From contig CM020619.1 of NCBI GenBank assembly GCA_009829735.1, forward strand, positions 7,864,375 to 7,928,374: a stretch of 64,000 nt of DNA, given 5' to 3'. The number at the start of each line of letters is the position of its first letter. The stretch's first letter is position 1. Positions 9,899-18,598 of the stretch are shown in pieces. Both the position numbers and the translations under genes were made by a program. The notes below the pieces were generated by a model. That model made no database searches, was not told the DNA's origin, and saw only the letters and a list, made by a program, of their open reading frames with translations. This DNA comes from Pyropia yezoensis (taxonomy: Eukaryota > Rhodophyta > Bangiophyceae > Bangiales > Bangiaceae).

Positions 9899-11230
9899 AT
9901 GGCCACCATGGGCTTCTGTCTGGCCGGCATGCAAGCCGCCCATCACCGGACGACTACCACCGCCACCCTCACCCTCTCCGCCAGTCGCCGACCGTCTTTG
10001 CCCTACCTCGCTGCCAGCTCCCGCTTGAGCCTCCCACTGTCAAGCCGCTGCCGTCCCCACCCTCTGTCCGCTATGGCCAGCGTCGCGGCGCCCGTGACGG
10101 GTTCTACGTCGACCCCCTTCGTCGCCCCGTGCCGTGAGGCAGTTGCCGAGGCCTCTGTTGGTGGCTGCCGGCCGCAGCCATGCCGCCGGCGGGCACGCCC
10201 GACCTGCTCTGTGGCCGAGGTGCCTTCTTCGGTGGACGTGACCTACGTTGTGGACGGCCTCGTCTTTCGTGCTGCCCGGCTGGATGAGCGGAACGTGGAC
10301 TGGGCCGAGTGGGCCCGCCTGGGTGGAGTGCTCGAAGCCGCGCTGGGCGCCAAGACTGACGATGACAGGGCGGCGCTGCGCGAACGCGTCCACCGCTACT
10401 ACCTGCCCCTCTTCTTTTGGATGCGAGGTATGGTGACGGCGGCGGGAGCCAAATGGGATGGCACTGGTGAAGCGCCTCCACCCGTGGTCATGGGCATCAG
10501 TTGCCCGCAGGGCGGTGGCAAGTCGACCATGGTCCGCCTCTTTGAGATCCTCTTTGCCAAGTGCGGCTTGCCGTGCATGCAGGCGTCGCTCGACGACTTT
10601 TACTTGACGCGGGCGGAGCAGCTGGCGCTGGCTGCAGAGCACCCGGGCAACGCTCTGCTTGCGGAGCGGGGCCTGCCCGGCACTCATGATGTCGGGCTGC
10701 TGGCGTCGACGCTCGACTCGCTGCGGGCGGGGGCGGTCACTCCCATCCCCCGGTACGACAAGACCGCCTATGCCGGTCGTGGGGACCGTGCGGACCCGGC
10801 AACTTGGCCGCTCTCGCCGCCGGGCCTTCGTGTCATTCTGCTTGAAGGGTGGGCACTAGGCTTCTCCGCCGCCAGCGTGTCGGGCATGCCGCTCGTGCAT
10901 CCCGACATGGGCGCTGTTGATGCGTACACGGCCACCCACCTGGCCGCTGTCAACGCGCAGGTGGATGCACTCGTCTGCATCTCTGCTGCAGATGTGCACT
11001 ACGTGTACGGCTGGCGGGAGCAGGCCGAAGCCGAGACCCGCGCGCGCGGCGCCGGTGGCCTGACGCCAGAGCAGATTCGCGCGTTTGTAGACGGCTTCAT
11101 GCCCTGCTATGAGCAGTATGGGGAGAACCTTCGGCAACAGGTGTCGGCAGGGTCGTGGGCTGGCAAGCCCGCCCTTGGCGTGACGATTGATGTTAACCGC
11201 AAGCCGATGGCATGCCTGCCCATCCAGTGA
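9899..11230 (+). CDS. GLYK: D-glycerate 3-kinase, plastid
   Basis: A 443-residue intronless frame. It phosphorylates D-glycerate to 3-phosphoglycerate with ATP, the last step of photorespiration, in the chloroplast stroma. The kinase core begins with the P-loop GISCPQGGGKSTMV (about residue 200) and continues with QASLDDFYLTRAEQ, ERGLPGTHDVGLL, IPRYDKTAYAGRGDRADP and LLEGWALGF. These are family hallmarks of plant GLYK. The first 65 or so residues are rich in Ser, Thr, Arg and Ala with almost no acids, which fits a plastid transit peptide. Two ATGs lie close together, at 9899 and 9908; the second sits in a stronger context (gccaccATGG). It converges on the asparaginase gene with 266 bp between stops. 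Confidence 0.92.
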   Translation: MATMGFCLAGMQAAHHRTTTTATLTLSASRRPSLPYLAASSRLSLPLSSRCRPHPLSAMASVAAPVTGSTSTPFVAPCREAVAEASVGGCRPQPCRRRARPTCSVAEVPSSVDVTYVVDGLVFRAARLDERNVDWAEWARLGGVLEAALGAKTDDDRAALRERVHRYYLPLFFWMRGMVTAAGAKWDGTGEAPPPVVMGISCPQGGGKSTMVRLFEILFAKCGLPCMQASLDDFYLTRAEQLALAAEHPGNALLAERGLPGTHDVGLLASTLDSLRAGAVTPIPRYDKTAYAGRGDRADPATWPLSPPGLRVILLEGWALGFSAASVSGMPLVHPDMGAVDAYTATHLAAVNAQVDALVCISAADVHYVYGWREQAEAETRARGAGGLTPEQIRAFVDGFMPCYEQYGENLRQQVSAGSWAGKPALGVTIDVNRKPMACLPIQ

Positions 11231-11496
11231 GCCGACGTGGGTGGCAAGAAGCAGCTGGGTGTTTGTCTCGCGCTCACATGGGACGTGGGACGGGTGAACA
11301 GTATTCGACGACCGAACTGTGCATGATAGATGAACAATCGCTTGACTTTCTTTTATGTCTTCAATGTCACCATCCCATGGGCGCGTGAGCTGCGCCAACA
11401 CAATGAGTATCAGCGAAGTTGCCCCCACTAGCTCTGGGAACATGGCAGTGGCGTGGCGGTCGCTCCAACCCAAGTGCAGCCGTCCACACAACTCCG

Positions 11497-12627
11497 TTAC
11501 AGGTCCTCGTCCCAAATGCGCACCCGGCGCCACCCGCCCCCATCCACGCCCCCACAGTACATTCCCGCTGCGTTGCTGGCGAGCACCACCTCCCCCTCCG
11601 GTGAGACAGCCACTAGCCCCGCCGTGCCAGCCGGCATGCCGCCCAGCACCCGGTCGGCTGCAGTGCCAACCGACACGCCCGCGTACTCGACCATACGCAC
11701 AACCGAAACGGAGGTGGCAGACGTGAGGATGGCTTCCCCGCGGCCCGTACTGCTAATCGCCGCCACGCCGTTGGCGGCGTAAAAGCCCGCCCCAACGACG
11801 GGCGTATCGCCAATCCGGCCAGGCCACTTGGCCGTGAGTCCACCAGTGGACGTGGCGACCGCCAAGTGGCCGTCGGCGTCGAGGGCCACCGCGCCGACGG
11901 TGCCCGTCTCGTCCCCCACGGGGACGGTGGGCGGTGGAGACGGCACCACCGCAGCTGCTGGGGCTGCTGCTGGGGCTGCTGCTGTGGGGGCGCCATTACT
12001 CAACCCGTCACCGCGACCTCCTTCGCGGGCCTCGAACCCCTCGTGGTCAATCGTCGGCACTGCCCGGCCTTGGGCGAGTGCGTGGCGCAGGGCCGCCTGC
12101 CGGCGGGGGGTGACAAACTCGGCATTCCCTGCGGGCCCGACCCACGACAGTTCGTGACGGTGAGCAGCGGCGAGCGCGGCGGCACCCTCTCCACCCAAGA
12201 AAACATGTGGAGTGGTGGCGAGAACGAGTGCCGCCAGGCGCGTCGGGTTTGTTACCGCCGTCACACCCGTCACGGCCCCAGAGCGACCGTCGCGTCCCTC
12301 CATCACCGAGGCTTCCAGCTCCACCGTCCCCGCCGTCGTCAGCACCGACCCAACCGAGGCGTTGAATCGAGGGCATGCCTCAAACACCTCGACCGCCGCC
12401 ATGGCCGCTGACAGAGCGGTGGTGAGGCCGTGACGGGCCTCCCAGGGGCGAGGTGCGCCAGCCGTGAGGACGGCCATGCCGCCATCGAGGGCAGCATCCA
12501 GGGTAGGGGTGACCTCACTGGGGCGGGTGGTACGGGGGATGGCGCCGGCGCCGCCGTGGATGGCAAGTGCAATGGGCATGGCCGCGGCGGACAGTGAGGG
12601 CGGGGGGGCCAAGAAGGTGAGTCGCAC
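11497..12627 (-). CDS. Isoaspartyl peptidase / L-asparaginase (Ntn hydrolase)
   Basis: A 376-residue frame of the plant-type asparaginase (ASRGL1) family. It hydrolyses L-asparagine and beta-aspartyl dipeptides. The N-terminal half has [28 protein letters not shown] and the oxyanion-side block [16 protein letters not shown]. The precursor is expected to cut itself just before the Thr of [12 protein letters not shown] (about residue 240), which then becomes the nucleophile. [20 protein letters not shown] follows and is the substrate-binding segment. A Pro/Ala-rich linker precedes the cleavage site, as in the family. The start may be the first Met or Met17 ([10 protein letters not shown]); the 16 extra residues are not conserved in kind. 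It is divergent from the cryptochrome/photolyase gene. Confidence 0.92.
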   Translation of the reverse strand: MRLTFLAPPPSLSAAAMPIALAIHGGAGAIPRTTRPSEVTPTLDAALDGGMAVLTAGAPRPWEARHGLTTALSAAMAAVEVFEACPRFNASVGSVLTTAGTVELEASVMEGRDGRSGAVTGVTAVTNPTRLAALVLATTPHVFLGGEGAAALAAAHRHELSWVGPAGNAEFVTPRRQAALRHALAQGRAVPTIDHEGFEAREGGRGDGLSNGAPTAAAPAAAPAAAVVPSPPPTVPVGDETGTVGAVALDADGHLAVATSTGGLTAKWPGRIGDTPVVGAGFYAANGVAAISSTGRGEAILTSATSVSVVRMVEYAGVSVGTAADRVLGGMPAGTAGLVAVSPEGEVVLASNAAGMYCGGVDGGGWRRVRIWDEDL

Positions 12628-12900
12628 TTGTGCAGCCGCCTGAATGCCCCACCATCACGGGAGGGCACAAGGCGGGAAAGTGACTGCCAGGCCAGTGTCC
12701 ACGCAGGGATGGATCACGCTCTCGCGACCAATATCCATACGCGGCAGTCGTCTGACCCGGCAGAAGCGTGCAGAAAATCACGAAAGTCGTGCCTCCAACT
12801 TTTTTTTTGAGCTCTCTTCAGTACGAAAATGAATTCCTGAGTGACGTTCTGTCGGTTGTCCACCTCGGGCCGTGGTGGAAGCCAACGGCTGAGCCCTCCA
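12628..12900. promoter_or_regulatory. Short divergent promoter region
   Basis: Only 273 bp separate the asparaginase start from the first good ATG of the photolyase gene, so both promoters must fit here. A T8 run lies at 12801-12808. No further motif is claimed. Confidence 0.45.
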
Positions 12901-14997
12901 ATGCAACGCTCAAGCCTTCTCCACCGTCCATCTGCCCTTACCGCCGCCACCCCGCTGTCCCATCCTCGCCTTCCCTCACCGTCTCGCTGTGTTCTTCCCC
13001 AGATGCCGCTGCGCGCCCTTTTTGTGCCCCCCCGCCTGCCGCCCGTCCGCTGCCGCCCCCCGCTTCTTCGGTACTGCGTGGGCCGCCCTCCTTGGCGGGC
13101 GTTGGCCATGGCAGCGGCGGTACACCTCCCGGCCGGGGGTCGCGCACCCGTTCTCCACTGGTTTCGACGCGCCCTCCGCTTGCATGACAACCCCGCGCTG
13201 GTCGACGCGGTGCGATTAGCATCGGCTGCTCCGGCGGCAGCGGGGGCCGGGACAGGGGGTGGCCGGCGCGCAGATGTTGGCGTCGGCGAAGCCGCCCCCC
13301 TGGCCATGCTCTACGTACTGGAGCCCGCCGCGGTGACTGCCCCGCACACTGGCGCAGTGCGGCTGCGTTTCCTCCTAGAGACCCTTGCTGAGCTGGACAC
13401 CGCCCTGCGGGCGCGCGGCTCGGCCCTCCGCATCGTCCGTGGCGATGCGCCCGCGGCGGTAGCAGCGGCCGCTGTTCGTTGGGGCGCATCCACCCTCGTG
13501 TATGAAGACGACGACAGCCCCGATGGGCGGGAGCGTGACGCAGCCGTCGCAGCGGCTGCCTTGGCGGCGGGGCTCAGCGTCGTGACAGCGGTGGGGCACA
13601 CCCTCTACCCACCGGCGCAGCTGCTGGAGGCTGCGGGCGGGACGGCGCCGCGAACCATGGGCGCTTTTACGTCCCTAGTTGGGCGTGTCGGCGAGCCCCC
13701 TCCGCCGTTGCCGGATGTGGGCGATACCCTGCCACCCCCTCCTCCGCTGGCCGACGGCGAGGCGGCGGGCGACTATGCTGTGCCATCCTTGGAGGACCTT
13801 GGGTGGACCACGGCAGCTGCTGCGGGCCTCCGTGTTCAAGGCGGGGAGGCTGCCGGTTTGGCGCGGATGGAGAAGTTTTTGGCCCGCCGCGGCGGCGAGG
13901 CGGTGCGTAAATTCGAAAAGCCCAAGACGAGCATGGTCGCCTGGCGAACCCCGGATACGACCGTCCTGTCACCCTATCTGGCCAATGGTGCCGTGTCGGT
14001 GCGCACCTTTTATGCCCGCCTGCGGGAGGTGGAACGTGCCGGTGGCGGCCGCCACACCCACCCGCCGGTGAGCCTCGTTGGCCAGCTCCTGTGGCGGGAG
14101 CACTTCCACTTGCTTGCCGGGACGGTGCCTCACTTTGACCGCATGGTCGGCAACCCCTTGAGCCGGCAGATCCCCTGGGACGATCCCGCCACCGACGCGG
14201 CGGCGGCGGAACGCCACGCCGCGTGGGCCGAAGCTCGCACCGGCTATCCCGCTGTGGACGCGTTTATGGCGCAGCTCCGAAAGGAAGGGTGGGTACACCA
14301 TCTCGGCCGGCATATGCTGGCATGCTTTCTGACAAGGGGCGACCTGTGGGTGTCTTGGACCGCGGGGGCGGCCACCTTTGAGGAGCTCCTCGTTGACTGG
14401 GACCCCGCACTCAACGCGGGCAACTGGCTATGGCTGTCGGCGTCTGCTTTTTTTAACGCCTACTACCGCGTCTATGGGCCGGTCACGTGGGTGCGCAAGG
14501 CCGACCCGGAGGGCTCCTTCATTCGCCACTACCTCCCCGTTCTGGCGCGGATGCCCTCGAAGTACATTTACGAGCCGTGGAAGGCGCCACTGGCGGTGCA
14601 GAAGGCTGCCGGCTGTCGAGTTGGCGACGGCCTCGACTACCCGCTGCCCATGGTGGACCACGCGGTGGTGTCCAAGGTCAATACGGACCGGATGGCCCAG
14701 GCATTCCGGTCGGGCGCGGCCGCGGAAAAGGGAGGGGGGAAGGCCCCGGCAGCGGGGGCTGGGGGGGGCAGCGCCGTGACTGGGAAGAAGGGTGGAAAGT
14801 CTGGCCCTGCGGGGGGGAAGGGTAAGGTGGCAGCCAAGCCGAGCGGCCCGCCTGCCTGGGCTACGGCTGGCGCCAGCGGTGGCGCCGCCAGCATGGGGGC
14901 GGCGGCCAAGCGGGACGAAGGGCCGCCAGCGACAAGCGACGGCGGCGGGGCTGGCGGCCTCCGCACCCGCAGTGGCCGGGTGGTCAAAAAGCGGTGA
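12901..14997 (+). CDS. Animal-type cryptochrome / (6-4) photolyase
   Basis: A 698-residue flavoprotein of the cryptochrome/photolyase family. The photolyase alpha/beta domain starts at VLHWFRRALRLHDNPAL. The FAD domain has LLWREHFHLLAG, WVHHLGRHMLACFLTRGDLW (about 463), NAGNWLWLSASAFFNAYY (about 505) and IRHYLPVLARMPSKYIYEPW. The WVHHL.RH block keeps both His residues that (6-4) photolyases use. The Asn of NAGNWLWLS sits opposite flavin N5. This groups it with (6-4) photolyases and animal-like cryptochromes rather than plant cryptochromes or CPD enzymes. Whether it repairs DNA, senses blue light or both cannot be told. The tail of about 100 residues is Gly/Lys/Ala-rich and ends in SGRVVKKR, a possible nuclear signal. 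Other ATGs lie at 13003 and 13108; the Arg-rich leader before 13108 resembles an organelle transit peptide. Confidence 0.88.
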   Translation: MQRSSLLHRPSALTAATPLSHPRLPSPSRCVLPQMPLRALFVPPRLPPVRCRPPLLRYCVGRPPWRALAMAAAVHLPAGGRAPVLHWFRRALRLHDNPALVDAVRLASAAPAAAGAGTGGGRRADVGVGEAAPLAMLYVLEPAAVTAPHTGAVRLRFLLETLAELDTALRARGSALRIVRGDAPAAVAAAAVRWGASTLVYEDDDSPDGRERDAAVAAAALAAGLSVVTAVGHTLYPPAQLLEAAGGTAPRTMGAFTSLVGRVGEPPPPLPDVGDTLPPPPPLADGEAAGDYAVPSLEDLGWTTAAAAGLRVQGGEAAGLARMEKFLARRGGEAVRKFEKPKTSMVAWRTPDTTVLSPYLANGAVSVRTFYARLREVERAGGGRHTHPPVSLVGQLLWREHFHLLAGTVPHFDRMVGNPLSRQIPWDDPATDAAAAERHAAWAEARTGYPAVDAFMAQLRKEGWVHHLGRHMLACFLTRGDLWVSWTAGAATFEELLVDWDPALNAGNWLWLSASAFFNAYYRVYGPVTWVRKADPEGSFIRHYLPVLARMPSKYIYEPWKAPLAVQKAAGCRVGDGLDYPLPMVDHAVVSKVNTDRMAQAFRSGAAAEKGGGKAPAAGAGGGSAVTGKKGGKSGPAGGKGKVAAKPSGPPAWATAGASGGAASMGAAAKRDEGPPATSDGGGAGGLRTRSGRVVKKR

Positions 14998-15665
14998 GGC
15001 GTGGGAGATGTGAGATGATAGGAGAGGGCGGTGGGGAGCTTGTTCGCTCAACAGTGTGTGGGGACTGTGGGAACAAGAGAGTTGGCTGTGGCGTCGCCGC
15101 GCGCCTCGGCGCCAGCTGTCTGTGCACTATGACTGGTTGGTGCTGGCGGCCCACCATCTGCCTCCAAGAAGCTGGTGGCAACAGTGCACGGCTGTAGCGT
15201 TGGAACAACTGGTGGTGCGACACGGGCTCCTATGCGAGTACATATCATATGTGTCCGCGAGCTCTGCCGCAACGTCAACCCTGTCCGTTGAAGGGGGCCG
15301 GCGTTTTCGGACCCAGCCTTGGCGGCCAGCGTCGAGCTTGAAAGGACCAATCGCCGCACAAAGGATTCCGGTTGATTTGGAGGGCGGACCAATGACGGCC
15401 CCCTCGAAGCACCTCCAGGGCCAATCTGATTGCGAATGGCCCAGCCAAGGCCCGCTGCCGTCCCACTGGCGAGTCCGCGGCTCAGTGCGGCATCGACTAC
15501 CGGTTGTGCGCTGTGGCCCGCTTCACCTTCATTGTGGCCGGTCCCTTCCGTTCCGCTCCTCCACTGTAGCTCATCTGTTACCCTGGTACTACCTCCACCC
15601 CCCTTCCCCAGTCTTTGCTCTGCTGCAGAAGCGTGCCGTTTGCCTTTCGTACTCTCTTCTGCACC
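14998..15665. other. Intergenic region before the Nudix gene
   Basis: This is downstream of the photolyase gene and upstream of the Nudix gene on the same strand, so it should carry the latter's promoter. A pyrimidine-rich stretch at about 15585-15612 lies just before the Nudix start. No gene is seen. Confidence 0.4.
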
Positions 15666-16358
15666 ATGGCCACCGCCGCTCCACCTGTACCGCCGGTGGC
15701 GGCTCCCGCCGACGACCCTCCCCGTGCCGCCGATGCTGATGGGGAGATGGTTGACATTGTCGACCGCTCGACCAACGCGGTCCTGCGCTCGGCCCCCCGG
15801 GCCGTCGTCCACGCCGCCGCCGACTGGCACCGGTGTGTTCACGTGTACCTCTTTGCGCCCGACGGGCGGATGCTGCTTCAGCGGCGGTCTCCCGACAAGC
15901 GGGTAGCCGCCTCCGCGTGGGACGGGTCCGCGGCCGAGCACGTGGTGGCGGGCGAGGCGGCGCCCGCCGCCGCGGTGCGGGGCGTGGCCGAGGAGCTGGG
16001 GGTCTCTGTCAAGACCGCCCTGCGCGGCGGGCGCCTCGTGCGCGTTCGGGGACCGTTTGAGGTGGTGGGCGACTACGAAGGCGCCGGCCCGGGCGGGGGG
16101 GTCCTCCGCGAGCGGGAGCTCGTTGAGACGTGGGCGGGGGTGTGGGCGACGGAGGGGCCCGACGGGGGGGACCCTGTGACTGCCCACGACCCGGTTGAGG
16201 TGTCGGAGGTTGCGTGGGTCCCGTGCGCCGCCATTGAGGCGCGGGTGGCAGCGGGCGTGGCGGGGGAGTTTACCCCGTGGTTTGCCAAGGAGGCTGCTGA
16301 GCTGTCGCCGTCGTCTGTGTACGACGCGGCAGTCGCCGCACTCGCAGAGGGCGCGTGA
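15666..16358 (+). CDS. Nudix hydrolase, IPP-isomerase-like
   Basis: A 230-residue protein starting at an ATG in the context accATGG. The Nudix fold opens with HRCVHVYLF and MLLQRRSPDK. The Nudix box (about residues 88-112) reads GSAAEHVVAGEAAPAAAVRG followed by VAEELGV, so the metal-binding EE of the helix is kept. The first Glu of the usual RExxEE is replaced: RGVAEE. The VxLFxxxGxxLLQRRSxxK start and the altered box resemble the YfcD and isopentenyl-diphosphate isomerase branch more than ADP-ribose pyrophosphatases. Substrate is unknown. A Gly-rich insertion interrupts the strand after the box. No strong targeting signal is apparent. Confidence 0.82.
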   Translation: MATAAPPVPPVAAPADDPPRAADADGEMVDIVDRSTNAVLRSAPRAVVHAAADWHRCVHVYLFAPDGRMLLQRRSPDKRVAASAWDGSAAEHVVAGEAAPAAAVRGVAEELGVSVKTALRGGRLVRVRGPFEVVGDYEGAGPGGGVLRERELVETWAGVWATEGPDGGDPVTAHDPVEVSEVAWVPCAAIEARVAAGVAGEFTPWFAKEAAELSPSSVYDAAVAALAEGA

Positions 16359-18598
16359 GGAGGGGAGTTGGTGGGGGACAGCCACCTGCTGCCGTGGGGG
16401 GAGAGGCGGCGGCAGGCGGGTTGGGCGGCGATGGAGCGACTGCCGGGCGTTTTTCACGAGTGGACTGCGTGAGTATTGGCTGCTATCATGGAGGGACAGC
16501 GTTCGTGTGGGCTCTGCCCTGCTATCGTGAGGGGACAGCGTGAGTACTGGCTGCTACTTTTGAAGGCGCGCCGGCGTCGCTCGACGCATCACGAGGCACG
16601 CGCAGCCAACGACGAGGGTCGCGGCCAGGAAGTCCTCCATAGGTCTTTAGTAGGGTTATTCTATATCGTCCGCGTGCCTGTCGAAGCGCCTGCCATGACT
16701 TCCTGTCTATCCTATACCTCGAAAATACGACACCGCTGCGCATACTTCTCTCGTAAGATTTGATAACCGATTAAGTAGTTGTATTGATTGTGCTTATTTA
16801 ATTACTCCAATTGACTCCCACCGGCCAATGACAGTAGAATGGTGATGGCCGTACAGCGTGAGCGCGTGCTCTAGTGTCGGCAGAGCGAGCGCGGGTCACC
16901 CGCGCGCGTGGGTCCGTTTCGGGTCACGCCCGCGGCCTTGGCGACGCACACCCACAAGCGGGCTCTCGCTGGCCAGAACGGGCACCCACCCACCGTTCCA
17001 CGGAGCGCCCTTTGCGTGGCAGCCTGCGGCCGCCGCCCGTCGAGCGGGCGGGCTTGGCCCACAACGCAAGGCAAACCATGCGGGCGTGGCTCCCCCCCCC
17101 CCACGCCCGCTGCTGTTGTCCGCCCAGGCCACCCACCCCCTCGCGTGGCTGCGGTGCGCACAGCGGTCTCTGTGTAGCGGCCACCGTGTCCTTCTGGGAG
17201 GGGGAGGGGTGGGTGGGAAGGTGGGGTGCGGTGTGGCGCGTCGTCCACCGCAACTTCTGTTCTTGCTGTTTTTTTTTTTTAGATTGTTGGGGCGGCTTTG
17301 GGGGCTGGGGCCGGGAGGCCACGCGCTGCCGGACGGCAGCAACGTAGGAGCGCACCCGGCCGGCTTGGTACGGAATTTACTGTGGGCCGCGGCGGACGCG
17401 TTGAGGGGGGGCAGGGCTGGGGGGTGAGGGGCGGGGAGCGAGCCATACGTACGCGCGGCTGCTTGTGGGGTTGTTGGGGAGGTGGTCGTAGCGGGCCTGC
17501 CACAGAGCCCAGTTGCTCGCTACTGTGTGCGGCTGCTTCCGCCAACTACGTTGGTGCCCTCCTGGCGGGGCAATCGTCAACGCACGTCAACCGTCGTTGT
17601 CGTTGTCCCCCTCCCCGACCTGTTCAGGACAGCCGCCGCGTACCGCGCCCGCCGTGTCGTCGTCTGTGGGTTCCCCTCCCCACGCACGCACCCTGCCGTA
17701 CCGCATTGGCGCTGGTATCGCTTTTGAATTTTGCTGACTGTTCGCCTCCCCCTTGCCCACCCGCCTCCGCCCCCCCCTCTTTTGCTGGTCGCGCGTGCCA
17801 CCTCCACCCACCGTTTCGCGTGACGCCCGTGCCTGAGGTGCCCATCTCCTTGGTGGTACAACGGCCTCTTTGACGTTTGAACGCGTGGCTACCAGCGGGG
17901 GGCGATTGGCACCTGCCCGTCGGCCGGCGACGTTGGGTGCTTGTTTGCAACGGAGCAGCGCGACGCCCCCCCCCCACCGCTCTCCTGGATTGGTCGGCTT
18001 GGCGTTGGACGTTGGCTGGTGGCCAGCGGTGGCTGGAAGGAGGCTAGGCGGCTCGCACACCCCCTCTTTCCGAACCTCCACGCCCCTGCGGACACACACC
18101 CGAGCGGGCGCTGCGGCCACGGCCGCGTCGCGGCACGCGCGCTGCTTGCAGCGTGCACGGCGTTCCCCCCGGCTCCACCCGCGCGCTTGGCGTCGTCTTG
18201 TTTGTTTGTGACGTCAGCTGCTGGGCACGAGGAGGGAGGTGGGTGGGGACGCGGCTGGCGCTTGTCTGAGTGGGGGTGGACTCGTGCCCTTTACCCTGCG
18301 CCGCTCGGCAGGTGCGTGCGTAGCGTGGCCCGTATCCCGAAGCGGTCGGAGCGTGGAGGCGTTTGTCCACGGCAGCGTTCAGTGTTGCCGTTGTACCGCT
18401 CTTCCGCCTGCGCGCCCCCAACCAGCGACTGTACCACTTCGACCGCGTTGCTTCCCCGTTTCTTCGACGTTGCATCCTTTGCGCACCGACCTTGTTTCAA
18501 CGTTGCACCTGTCTGCCTGTTTCCCCGTGCGGCGTTGACCTGGTGAGCCGTTTGAGCCCGCCCTCCGTCTCCATAGCGTTCCCCCTGTGCTGGGCACC
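16359..18598. other. 2.2-kb intergenic region upstream of the kinesin
   Basis: No gene could be supported. Near 16466-16557 there are two direct repeats: gcgtgagtaYtggctgcta and tgctatcRtg followed by gggacagcg. The stretch 16740-16850 is AT-rich. Several open frames in 16858-18546 lack any recognisable domain and overlap in all frames. The last 200 bp before the kinesin ATG are pyrimidine-rich and probably hold its promoter and leader. Confidence 0.4.

Noticed and set aside
16856-16931. tRNA-like stretch: a D-arm-like gctctagtgtcggcagagc, then a gcgcggg-tca-cccgcgc stem-loop and a weak acceptor pairing.
   Set aside because: The T-arm does not pair, the GTTCRA loop motif is missing and the base before the putative anticodon is not T. 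At most it is a decayed tRNA-derived repeat.
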